Source: Pyrinomonadaceae bacterium
Lineage (GTDB): Bacteria; Acidobacteriota; Blastocatellia; Pyrinomonadales; Pyrinomonadaceae
Assembly (NCBI GenBank): GCA_030841085.1
Contig: JAVEDP010000011.1
Span: 1-49,723, forward strand
Direction: 5' to 3'
DNA length: 49,723 nt
The translations under genes and the position numbers were made by a program. Numbering within the stretch: position 1 is the first letter of the stretch; each line of letters begins with the position of its first letter. Positions 1 through 7,966 of this stretch are shown in pieces. A model generated the notes under the pieces. That model ran no database searches. It had not been told where the DNA came from and was given only the letters and a program-made list of their open reading frames with translations.

Positions 1-43
1 AGACTTTAGTCTGTGGTCGCCAGGGAGCCACAGACTAAAGTCT
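1..43. repeat. Palindromic stem-loop, AGTCTGTG family
   Basis: Two 16-base arms (1-16 and 28-43) are perfect reverse complements around an 11-base loop. A related stem-loop with the same AGTCTGTG core lies at 5342-5390, so this is a dispersed intergenic palindrome rather than a gene-specific terminator. It lies downstream of the microcompartment operon and could fold at the end of its transcript. Confidence 0.75.
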
Positions 44-57
44 ATGCCACTCCTCTT

Positions 58-88
58 CTTGAAACCTGAAACTTGAAACTTGAAACTC
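58..88. repeat. Heptamer array, unit GAAACYT
   Basis: About four tandem 7-bp units of the form GAAACYT lie directly after the stop codon of the zinc-ribbon gene at 89-571 (minus strand). No inverted partner is visible between here and the window edge. A similar but shorter GAAACT tract occurs near 11665-11682, in front of the tRNA-Ala gene. Confidence 0.7.
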
Positions 89-571
89 CTAAGTAATCAC
101 CTTGCTTAAAAGTAATATCACCAGAAATAGAATAAACAGCACAACTGCGACCAGGACGAACCGCAAACTGGCGTCATAACTCGCTTCGTCAATTACCACG
201 TTCGAGGCGTCACGCAGCTTCTGCACCCGGTGGGCCACATTGCCTTCAACGTCACGGGCGACGTGCGTGGCCTTTTGAATTCCGGCTCCCATTTTTCCCA
301 GCGCCTGTTGGCCGATGGCGGGTTTGCGACTTTTAACGGGTGCGGAAGCGGCCGGCACAGCTTTAGGCGGCGGCTCTTCAGCGTCGGCCGGAGCGATTAG
401 TTCAGCAGTGTCTTTTCGCTTTGATTCAGGAGGGGCTGACTCGACGATCGTCGCGCTAAAGTCCGGATGCAATTGCGTCAAGTCTTTACCACACTGCGGA
501 CAAAAGAACGCTTGTTCGCGAATGGCTATGCCACACCAGGGACAACGTCGAGCGATTAGCGGGTCAGTCAT
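89..571 (-). CDS. Tail-anchored double-cysteine zinc-ribbon protein
   Basis: A 160-residue protein. It opens with a zinc ribbon made of two CxxC knuckles (C10/C13 in CPWCG and C24/C27 in CPQCG). A low-complexity Pro/Ala-rich linker follows, then a probably helical segment (about 92-130), and it ends in one strongly hydrophobic helix (about 134-157) with almost nothing after it. The topology is that of a tail-anchored membrane protein with its zinc ribbon in the cytoplasm. It is the last visible gene of the microcompartment run on this strand, 133 bases after the ACT-domain gene, and that spacer is a heptamer inverted repeat. I do not recognise a specific function. It may be a co-transcribed bystander or a membrane tether. 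Coding status is well supported by the conserved knuckles and the clean hydrophobic end. Confidence 0.8.
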   Translation of the reverse strand: MTDPLIARRCPWCGIAIREQAFFCPQCGKDLTQLHPDFSATIVESAPPESKRKDTAELIAPADAEEPPPKAVPAASAPVKSRKPAIGQQALGKMGAGIQKATHVARDVEGNVAHRVQKLRDASNVVIDEASYDASLRFVLVAVVLFILFLVILLLSKVIT

Positions 572-572
572 A

Positions 573-709
573 GGAATTTCGGATTGCGAATTTCGGATTT
601 CGGATTTTGCGCGTTCGCGTCAGTTTCTCTTAAATTTGAAGCCCGAACAGCCACTCTCTTGCGTTGGTTCCGAAATTCGAAATTCGAAATCCGCAATCCG
701 AAATTCAAA
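573..709. repeat. Inverted pair of heptamer arrays (unit GRATTKC)
   Basis: The left arm (573-606) and right arm (about 668-709) are reverse complements built from 7-bp units such as GAATTTC and GGATTGC, with a loop of about 60 bases. The arms reach from 2 bases upstream of the start codon of the zinc-ribbon gene to the stop codon of the ACT gene; the TGA itself lies in the first unit. Together they would form a long RNA stem between the two cistrons. Confidence 0.8.
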
Positions 710-1184
710 CGCGGTGCATGGCGTTGAAGAGATCTTCGCGTTGTGCGTAGATGCGCACGCCGAGTTGTTCGCCCTCACTACGCAATCGCTCCTTCAGTTC
801 CGCCGCACTCTCGCGCGCTCTTGCGGTGTTGGCAATGATCACCATCGCAAACTTCCCTTGCACCACCGTCTGATTGATATCGACGATGCTGCAGTCGGCG
901 GCAGCCAGTATCTGTGAAACACCCGCGACAATACCGGGATGGTCCACGCCAAATACCGAAATGATCATGCGCTCGGCCGAGCCCTCCCGGGATTCCGCCG
1001 CCGCGCTGCCGCCGGTTGGAAAAGATTGAAGTGAAGAATAAGAATTGCCGTTAGAACCAAGAAAAGGTTCTACAGTGCGGTACAGCTCGGTAACCAATTG
1101 TTCGACTGTCTGCTCATCGGCAGCGCCACCCAGACGGTTGTAGACGGCGGTGGTTAGTCGATAGATCAGATCTTCATTGGACAT
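705..1184 (-). CDS. ACT-domain protein (UPF0237-like) with encapsulation-peptide-like N-terminus
   Basis: A 159-residue protein. Residues about 72-149 form an ACT domain closest in pattern to the small UPF0237/ACT_6 proteins (the DHPGIVAGVSQILA and DINQTVVQGKFAM stretches), which are normally only about 90 residues. The extra 70 residues start with an amphipathic helix (L6, I7, L10, V14, L18 on one face), then a second similar helix (27-41), then a Ser/Gly/Ala-rich linker (43-71). That helix-plus-linker layout resembles the encapsulation peptides that target cargo into bacterial microcompartments. The gene sits in an operon with BMC shell genes, so I infer that it is a cargo or regulatory protein of the compartment. 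ACT domains usually bind small ligands, often amino acids; the ligand here is unknown. A short AAAAG precedes the start codon. Confidence 0.85.
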   Translation of the reverse strand: MSNEDLIYRLTTAVYNRLGGAADEQTVEQLVTELYRTVEPFLGSNGNSYSSLQSFPTGGSAAAESREGSAERMIISVFGVDHPGIVAGVSQILAAADCSIVDINQTVVQGKFAMVIIANTARARESAAELKERLRSEGEQLGVRIYAQREDLFNAMHRV

Positions 1185-1193
1185 CTTTTAAAT

Positions 1194-1324
1194 AGTGCTG
1201 AGTACTGAGTACTGAGTACTGAGTAAAACCAAAGTGGCGCGCTCCAAGTTTCGACCAACCAACATAAGAAACGAGACTACTCAACATACTCATTGCTCAG
1301 TACTCAGCACTCAGTACTCAGCAC
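1194..1324. repeat. Inverted pair of heptamer arrays (unit GAGTRCT)
   Basis: The left arm (1194-1224) and right arm (about 1290-1324) are reverse complements made of the 7-bp unit GAGTACT/GAGTGCT, with about 65 bases between them. They fill the spacer between the pentamer shell gene and the ACT gene, ending 9 bases from the ACT start codon and 6 bases from the EutN-type stop codon. Confidence 0.85.
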
Positions 1325-1330
1325 TTTTCC

Positions 1331-1660
1331 CTACGGCCTGCCATTATCGCGCGCTAACTGCACCGCAGCCTCGCGCATTTCTTCGGAAGTCGTATCGGTA
1401 ATATCAACGCGATCAACTATGCCGACAACAGCCGCTTCAATCGCCATTTCCTGATTGCCAATCGCAGTGCGCGCCGCTTTGCCGTAAGCGCAAATCACCA
1501 TCTCACCGGTGCCGGCTCCGAGCCGGTCTGCAACCACGACAATATTTCGCGTCGGCTCTTTATCAAGATCGTACGGGTGCACCACCAGAAACCGGATGCC
1601 TTCAAGATCCGGAGACTTCTTGGTGGACCAAACTGTGCCGACGACTTTTCCCAGGAACAT
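1331..1660 (-). CDS. EutN/CcmL family microcompartment vertex protein (BMC-P)
   Basis: A 109-residue protein with the EutN/CcmL layout: N-terminal MFLGKVVGTVWST strand, the LVVHPYD segment, the GAGTGE turn, and AAVVGIVDRVDI near the end. Family members form pentamers that cap the vertices of icosahedral protein shells. The length is slightly above the usual 90-100 residues, with a charged C-terminal tail. The start is fixed by homology of the first residues. No Shine-Dalgarno sequence is visible, because a GTCAGTT heptamer array runs right up to the ATG. The gene lies between the aldehyde dehydrogenase and ACT genes on the same strand, consistent with one BMC operon. No larger trimeric shell protein (BMC-T) is encoded in the window. 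Confidence 0.95.
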   Translation of the reverse strand: MFLGKVVGTVWSTKKSPDLEGIRFLVVHPYDLDKEPTRNIVVVADRLGAGTGEMVICAYGKAARTAIGNQEMAIEAAVVGIVDRVDITDTTSEEMREAAVQLARDNGRP

Positions 1661-1753
1661 GTCAGTAGTCAGTTGTCAGTTGTCAGTTGTCAGTTGTCAG
1701 TTGTTGTTGCAGCGGAGCAAGTTCTTGCCACTGACTACGGACCACTGACAACT
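1661..1753. repeat. Inverted pair of heptamer arrays (unit GTCAGTT)
   Basis: The left arm (1661-1704) has about six GTCAGTT-type units beginning immediately before the EutN-type start codon. The right arm (about 1728-1753) is its imperfect reverse complement and ends 8 bases from the stop codon of the aldehyde dehydrogenase gene. The loop is about 23 bases. The array occupies the position where a ribosome-binding site would be expected. Confidence 0.85.
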
Positions 1754-1761
1754 AACCGATT

Positions 1762-3603
1762 TCAAGTTTTAGCAAATATCTCAGCCGGATCGGCAAGGTC
1801 ACGAGCTGCCGGCGTAATAATTGTCTTCGCGGTAATGTAGATCTTCTCGCCTTTTTGAATTGCGCGGCGCACGTCATCTTCACTAACGAAGTCAACTGTC
1901 TTATGGCCATTGGCGGACGGCGGGGTGGCAGCGCCGCGGCGTTCAGATGGACCGCCTCCATTTCCGCCAGAGCGCTCAGCTGGACGCGAAGCCTGCGATG
2001 GCGCGCTGTACATGCTGCCGGCTTCGGCCTCGATAGTTTGTCGCGGCGGCGCCGCCGATTGTTGTTGCGTTTCTAGTGGTTCGCGTCCCGCCAGGAAGCG
2101 ATCCACAATCGCCGCAATCTCTTCGCGATTGATCTTTCCTGGACCTGAAGCAGCAACGGGCTGCGTTGTAGCAGCACGCGCCGGAACTCGTTGAGGCATT
2201 GGCGGCCGCGCAGATCCCGCAACTGTCGAACTGGAAACAGCCGGTCTTGAACTCTTCACTGGTCGCGTTTCGAAAGCAACGCGCTTGATATCCATCAAGT
2301 GCAGCGGTGAAACGTTATCGGAAGTAACATTGCCGCCCCACGAACCGCAGCCGAGCGTCATCGATGGCGGCAGTGCGGTTGAGAAACCGATCGCCCCGTG
2401 CGTCGTCGGCGTGTTAACGGTAATGCGCGATGCCGGCATCTCACTGCCAAACCGAATCGCAGCCTCGCGCGAACGCGTGTGCACCCCAGCGGTGTGGCCC
2501 ATGCCGCCATAGCGCAGGATTTCATAGCAGCGCTCGGCGCCGCGCGCCAGACCGTCAGCCACATAGAACGCAAGAATCGGCGAAAGCTTTTCCATCGAGA
2601 GCGGAAATTCGCGCCCCACGCCACCAGCATCGGCCATCAGACAGCGCGTGCCCGGCGGCACGTTAAGCCCCGCCAACTTCGCGATCACTTCAACCGACCT
2701 GCCGACTATGCCCGGATTCAAAGACCGTTGTGGCGTCGCCACAATTCTGCCTAACTGATCCGCTTCGGCCGCAGAAAGAAAATAGGCGCCCTGCGCTTTG
2801 AATTGTTCGCGCACTGCACTCTCAACTGGCGCGTCGCAAACGACGGCCTGCTCGGAAGCGCAAATCGTTCCGTTGTCAAAAGTTTTTCCGGTCAAAATGT
2901 CCTGCACGGCTTTGGGCACGTCCGCCGAACGTTCGATGAAAACCGGAACGTTTCCCGGCCCCACACCAAACGCCGGCTTGCCTGACGAATAAGCGGCGCG
3001 CACCAAACCAATGCCGCCGGTCGCCAGGATCACGGCTGTTTGCTTGTGCTTCATCAACGCTTCGGTGCCTTCGATCGTCGCCGTAGTCATGCAACCGATT
3101 GCGTCGGCGGGCAGTCCTTCCTTCACACCGGCTTCGCGCATAACACGCACACTCTCGTTAATACAACGAGCCGCCGAAGGGTGTGGCGACAAGACAATCG
3201 CGTTACGAGATTTGATGGCGATTAGAACTTTGAAGATCGCGGTCGAGGTGGGATTTGTAGAAGGAATAATACCGGCTACCACACCGCGCGGGCTCGCGAT
3301 TTCGACTACGTCTTTCGACTCGGAAACGACGCCGACCGTGCGCAATCCGCGAAAATAGTTCCAGACGTCTTCAGCTGCAAAACGGTTCTTCTCGCGCTTG
3401 TCGTCCGGAACTCCGTAGCCGGTTTCTTCCACGGCCATGGCGCCGAGACGGGCAGCTTCGCGCAACGCCGCCTTTGCCATGGCTTCACAGATGCGATCAA
3501 TCTTCGCTTGATCGAAGCGCACAATTTCCGCCTGGGCCTTGTGCGCCGCATCAACCAGATCTCGCGCCTGCTGCACTGACAGAAGATCTTTATCCGTAGA
3601 CAT
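1762..3603 (-). CDS. Microcompartment CoA-acylating aldehyde dehydrogenase (EutE/PduP-like) with C-terminal extension
   Basis: A 613-residue protein. Residues about 1-450 form a CoA-acylating aldehyde dehydrogenase of the EutE/PduP type, which oxidises an aldehyde to acyl-CoA with NAD+ inside microcompartments. Visible motifs are the [12 protein letters not shown] stretch (114-125), the glycine-rich GVGPGN segment (213-218), the probable catalytic Cys248 in GTICASEQ, and the family's closing [16 protein letters not shown] (421-436). EutE and PduP are about 465 residues, so this protein has about 160 extra. The extension holds a Pro/Ser/Ala linker, an amphipathic helix (491-505) typical of an encapsulation peptide, a second disordered linker (506-568), and a terminal module (569-613) with an ITPAARDLA motif resembling the N-terminus of EutQ-type proteins. 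A clear GGGAGGTG precedes the start codon. The gene lies between BMC-H and BMC-P genes. Substrate chain length cannot be read from sequence. Confidence 0.93.
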   Translation of the reverse strand: MSTDKDLLSVQQARDLVDAAHKAQAEIVRFDQAKIDRICEAMAKAALREAARLGAMAVEETGYGVPDDKREKNRFAAEDVWNYFRGLRTVGVVSESKDVVEIASPRGVVAGIIPSTNPTSTAIFKVLIAIKSRNAIVLSPHPSAARCINESVRVMREAGVKEGLPADAIGCMTTATIEGTEALMKHKQTAVILATGGIGLVRAAYSSGKPAFGVGPGNVPVFIERSADVPKAVQDILTGKTFDNGTICASEQAVVCDAPVESAVREQFKAQGAYFLSAAEADQLGRIVATPQRSLNPGIVGRSVEVIAKLAGLNVPPGTRCLMADAGGVGREFPLSMEKLSPILAFYVADGLARGAERCYEILRYGGMGHTAGVHTRSREAAIRFGSEMPASRITVNTPTTHGAIGFSTALPPSMTLGCGSWGGNVTSDNVSPLHLMDIKRVAFETRPVKSSRPAVSSSTVAGSARPPMPQRVPARAATTQPVAASGPGKINREEIAAIVDRFLAGREPLETQQQSAAPPRQTIEAEAGSMYSAPSQASRPAERSGGNGGGPSERRGAATPPSANGHKTVDFVSEDDVRRAIQKGEKIYITAKTIITPAARDLADPAEIFAKT

Positions 3604-3615
3604 AACACCTCCCGC

Positions 3616-3708
3616 GCCATTGCCGATTTCCGATTTCCGATTTGCGATTGGGATCAGCGGATCCTAATTCCGCTCAATCGGCAATTGGCAATCGGCAATC
3701 GCAAATCA
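3616..3708. repeat. Inverted pair of heptamer arrays (unit CCGATTT/GGCAATC)
   Basis: The left arm (3616-3650) and right arm (about 3674-3708) are imperfect reverse complements with 7-bp periodicity. The right arm includes the TGA stop of the BMC-H gene, and the left arm ends 12 bases before the aldehyde dehydrogenase start, leaving only its Shine-Dalgarno free. The stem separates the shell cistron from the enzyme cistron. Confidence 0.8.
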
Positions 3709-4110
3709 TCGGGCCCGTTCCTTACTTCCCTCGCGCGTACCGCCCGCCTGCAACGAGCGACCTTCGCCCTGTCCCAGTTGACCTCGGGCGCCGCCGCCTT
3801 GCAGCGACCGTTCGTCGGGACTCAAACCGGTGCGACCGTCGACCGGCAACACGCGCTCAACTTCAGCATGCGGGCGAGGAATAACGTGAACACTAATCAA
3901 CTCGCCAACTCTACGCGCCGCTGCCGCGCCTGCATCCGTGGCCGCTTTGACCGCGCCCACGTCGCCGCGCACAAAGATCGTTACGTAACCGGCTCCGATA
4001 TATTCTTTTCCCAGCAGTTGAACATTCGCAGCTTTGACCATGGCGTCAGCGGCTTCGACAGCGCCGACGAAACCTTTGGTCTCGATCATTCCGAGTGCTT
4101 CTAGGGGCAT
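3706..4110 (-). CDS. BMC-H hexameric microcompartment shell protein
   Basis: A 134-residue protein. Residues 1-90 are a single BMC domain ([19 protein letters not shown] at the start, [15 protein letters not shown] in the middle, [16 protein letters not shown] at the end). Such proteins form the flat hexagonal tiles of microcompartment shells, with a central pore; the pore loop here is G39-A40-G41 in the YIGAGYV segment. I chose the ATG at 4110 over a GTG 15 bases upstream because GAGGA lies just before it and because BMC-H proteins start this way. A 44-residue hydrophilic Gly/Arg/Gln-rich tail (91-134) with two near-identical copies of [14 protein letters not shown] is unusual. This is the first gene of the operon; the RodZ-like gene beyond is divergent. 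Confidence 0.95.
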   Translation of the reverse strand: MPLEALGMIETKGFVGAVEAADAMVKAANVQLLGKEYIGAGYVTIFVRGDVGAVKAATDAGAAAARRVGELISVHVIPRPHAEVERVLPVDGRTGLSPDERSLQGGGARGQLGQGEGRSLQAGGTREGSKERAR

Positions 4111-4141
4111 CTCTTGTGTCCTCACTTTTCTCGTTGTAGAA

Positions 4142-4172
4142 GTTAAAGTCGAGTTGTTATCTCTCGCGTCAA
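4142..4172 (-). promoter_or_regulatory. Weak candidate promoter for the BMC operon
   Basis: On the minus strand a TTGACG hexamer (4167-4172) and a TTTAAC hexamer (4142-4147) are separated by 19 bases, about 32 bases upstream of the BMC-H start codon. The spacing is long and the -10 match is poor, so this is only a candidate. It lies between the large heptamer arrays and the gene. Confidence 0.25.
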
Positions 4173-4202
4173 CCTATCATCGCGGGCGCGAAGAATCAAG
4201 AA

Positions 4203-4482
4203 AGCAGAGGTCGGAAGTCAGAGGTCGGAAGTCAGAGGTCAGAAGTCGGAGGTCGGAGATCAGAGGTCAGAAGTCGGAGGTCAGAGATCAGAGGTCAGAA
4301 GTCAGAGGTCGGAGGTCAGAGATCAGACGTGAGCCAGGCAGCGGCCAAGCACCGCGTGTTAACTTAACGTCAGAACATTCGTTATCCGGATTCAGACGTC
4401 CGACTTCTGACCTCTGATCTCTGACCTCTGACTTCTGACCTCTGACTTCTGACCTCTGACTTCTGACTTCTGACCTCTGGCG
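4203..4482. repeat. Largest heptamer inverted array (unit RTCRGAR)
   Basis: The left arm (about 4203-4328) has about 18 tandem 7-bp units following RTCRGAR, with units varying only at the purine positions. The right arm (about 4393-4482) is the reverse complement with about 12 units. Arms of roughly 125 and 90 bases flank a unique centre of about 64 bases. The structure lies in the divergent spacer between the BMC operon and the RodZ-like gene. The remainder of the spacer (4483-4645) shows no gene. Confidence 0.9.
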
Positions 4483-4651
4483 CTCAAGTTTGACAGTGTT
4501 TGGTCGCGCAAGATATATTCGGCCAAATAGTTAAGTTGATCTTGCAAGATCGATCACAGCCCCCCTGCTCCGGGAAACAAGTGCACTTTACTTCGGATGA
4601 ATTGACAACAGGCACACCTACCAAAGCGCTAAGGACGCACGCGAATTGGTG

Positions 4652-5182
4652 ATGGCAGCAACTATCGGCGAACAGTTGCGAACCGCGCGCGAAGAACGCG
4701 GCATTCCCCTCCGCGAGATCTCGGATCAGACGCGCATACAAGTGCGTTATCTGGAAGCAATAGAAACAAACGATTACAAACGGCTGCCGGGTGGAATATT
4801 CAACCGGAGTTTCGTAAAGGCGTATGCAAAGTACGTTGGTTATGACGAAAAAGAAGCGGTCGAAGCTTACACCCGCTACATGCGTGATCAGGGTGATACG
4901 GGAGAAGAGGTTGGGTCCACGCCTTTTCATTCAAAAGTTTACACTGATATGCCCGCCACGCGATCGCCGTATCTGACGTTGGTGCTGGCAATCGTGATCC
5001 TGGCAATACTTTCGGCAATAGCATTGGCCGTGATGAAATGGGGACAACGGCGCGCCGCTACTGAACATCAACCAATTCTATTTGAACTTACAAAAGAAAA
5101 CGCGGCCGCTGGATTTGATCGATGTGAGCCCAGGGGCAGAACGGATAGTTGGAAAGCTGATTACGAAAACGTCTGGGAATAA
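4652..5182 (+). CDS. RodZ-like helix-turn-helix membrane protein
   Basis: About 176 residues. It starts with an HTH_25/RodZ-type domain (TIGEQLRTAREERG, then the ISDQTRIQVRYLEAIE helices and the LPGGIFNRSFVKAYAKYVG segment), followed by an acidic linker and one membrane helix (roughly residues 110-130). RodZ proteins link MreB to the envelope and help set rod shape. The periplasmic part after the helix is only about 40 residues, far shorter than classical RodZ, which has a DUF4115 domain. This is therefore either a short RodZ-like regulator or a protein truncated at its C-terminus. The start is uncertain: TTG at 4646 is 10 bases from an AAGGA, while the in-frame ATG at 4652 fits the family N-terminus. 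It is transcribed divergently from the BMC operon. Confidence 0.85.
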   Translation: MAATIGEQLRTAREERGIPLREISDQTRIQVRYLEAIETNDYKRLPGGIFNRSFVKAYAKYVGYDEKEAVEAYTRYMRDQGDTGEEVGSTPFHSKVYTDMPATRSPYLTLVLAIVILAILSAIALAVMKWGQRRAATEHQPILFELTKENAAAGFDRCEPRGRTDSWKADYENVWE

Positions 5183-5249
5183 AAATTTTTGGCTTACGAG
5201 TTTTTGCGTTACTGCGCTCTGCCGCTTCGCCTGTTTGCGTCAGCAAGGC

Positions 5250-5295
5250 AAAAACGAACAAATGCCCGTCCTGACCGGCGGGCGTTCGTGTTTTT
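5250..5295 (+). terminator. Probable intrinsic terminator after the RodZ-like gene
   Basis: AAAAACGAAC (5250-5259) and GCCCG (5264-5268) pair with CGGGC (5279-5283) and a bulged GTTCGTGTTTTT (5284-5295), giving an A-rich/T-rich flanked hairpin suitable for termination in either direction. No gene is seen in 5183-5424. Confidence 0.5.
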
Positions 5296-5341
5296 GGAGT
5301 CAGCTTTCAGCGCTCCGATGATGCAAATATTTTGAAGTAGC

Positions 5342-5390
5342 ACAGACTTCAGTCTGTGTAGCGCCGGGAGACACAGACTGAAGTCTGTGC
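5342..5390. repeat. Palindromic stem-loop, AGTCTGTG family
   Basis: A second member of the family at 1-43. The outer arms are reverse complements around a GC-rich loop, and each arm is itself palindromic (CACAGACTTCAGTCTGTG on the left). It sits just upstream of guaB. Confidence 0.7.
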
Positions 5391-5406
5391 CACTGTCCAA
5401 TTTTAG

Positions 5407-6891
<1,485 letters not shown>

Positions 6892-6902
6892 GCGCCTTGT
6901 TC

Positions 6903-7946
6903 TTATTGGTTTTGAGTTGCTGGTTGAAGCGAAGAACTCTTGCCCGATATCAGCCTCGCCACCGACAGACTCAGCAGTGGTCCGCTAATGTTGAATAGAG
7001 CGCGGGCCACATTCCCCCCGGAATCGATCTCGACGCCCAGGACCAACGCCACAACCGATGCGGCGAGTGCGGCGAAAACCCAGGTCTTAGGAAAAGCTTT
7101 TATCCGCACCAGCCCCAGCGGCAGAAGCCACCCCAGCACGTACCAGAAGCTGCCTTCTGTAAAGAACTTTCGGATCGCGGAAAAGTAACTGTCCCGTCCA
7201 ATTACCTGCTCAGCGATTTGCCAGGGCCAACGAAACTGTCCCACAACTGCAACGCGAATTCCCAACACGGTACCAAGGCCAATCGCGGCTAAAGCTATTA
7301 TCCAAAACAGCTCCTTGAGACTCGTTTCTTTTCGACGATAGCCAACAAACCACCACGTCAGCGCAAACGCGCCCGCGAAAGGCACGAATGTTTCTTTTGC
7401 AGCGGCGCCAAATAGAGCCCATAGAGCCAGTAACCACCATTTGTCGTTGAGCAGACTCCAAACAACTGCCGCCATAAAGCACGCTTCGCCTGCGTCAACC
7501 ATACCCGCGAGTTGTAAGTTTGAAACGGCAAAGTTCAAGAGATAAAGCAGCGCGCCAAGCAGACCGAGATTGAGATCGCCAAACACTCTCATGCCGATGC
7601 TTACAATCAAACATGCTGTCGTCGCGCAAAAAATCGAAGCCGCAACCAGTAAACCGAAAAATACCGGATTCCAGGAACGGAGACGGCCTTGCGCGAACCA
7701 ATAAAATGGCCGCGCAACGTAAGGCACCAGTACGCGACATCGCATATTCTCCCTGAAACCAGACTGATCGTCGCCGGTGGTTATCGCGGAATATTTTATC
7801 GTGTCGCGCAGTCCTTCAATTGCGCGCGGATCGAACCGGCTCAGCGAGGGATAACCCAAACCTCCGCAAATAAGAAAAAAGAGCGGCCACAAGAGTAAAA
7901 ATTTTCTGATGCCGATTGACTTCGGAGTTGAAGGAGTCGAAATCAT
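6903..7946 (-). CDS. Polytopic membrane protein of unknown function
   Basis: A 347-residue protein with about eight or nine hydrophobic helices, the first at residues 14-32. Between helices 1 and 2 lies a polar loop of about 60 residues with a charged MRCRVLVPYVARPF stretch. The overall layout (first helix, large extracytoplasmic loop, then many helices) resembles GT-C-fold glycosyltransferases or related uncharacterised membrane proteins, but I see no diagnostic DxD or family motif, so I make no functional call. The gene is followed closely on the same strand by nothing; upstream, the M61 protease gene ends only 20 bases away, so the two may be co-transcribed. Confidence 0.7.
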   Translation of the reverse strand: MISTPSTPKSIGIRKFLLLWPLFFLICGGLGYPSLSRFDPRAIEGLRDTIKYSAITTGDDQSGFRENMRCRVLVPYVARPFYWFAQGRLRSWNPVFFGLLVAASIFCATTACLIVSIGMRVFGDLNLGLLGALLYLLNFAVSNLQLAGMVDAGEACFMAAVVWSLLNDKWWLLALWALFGAAAKETFVPFAGAFALTWWFVGYRRKETSLKELFWIIALAAIGLGTVLGIRVAVVGQFRWPWQIAEQVIGRDSYFSAIRKFFTEGSFWYVLGWLLPLGLVRIKAFPKTWVFAALAASVVALVLGVEIDSGGNVARALFNISGPLLSLSVARLISGKSSSLQPATQNQ

Positions 7947-7966
7947 GAGAAGTCTCGGGTTCTCAG

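Noticed and set aside
315..917. Plus-strand 200-codon open frame over the zinc-ribbon and ACT genes
   Set aside because: It runs antisense to two genes with recognisable domains and through a heptamer array; its translation has no family features.
58..4482. Tandem short repeats as possible CRISPR arrays
   Set aside because: Units are only 7 bases, directly adjacent with no unique spacers, and no cas gene is in the window.
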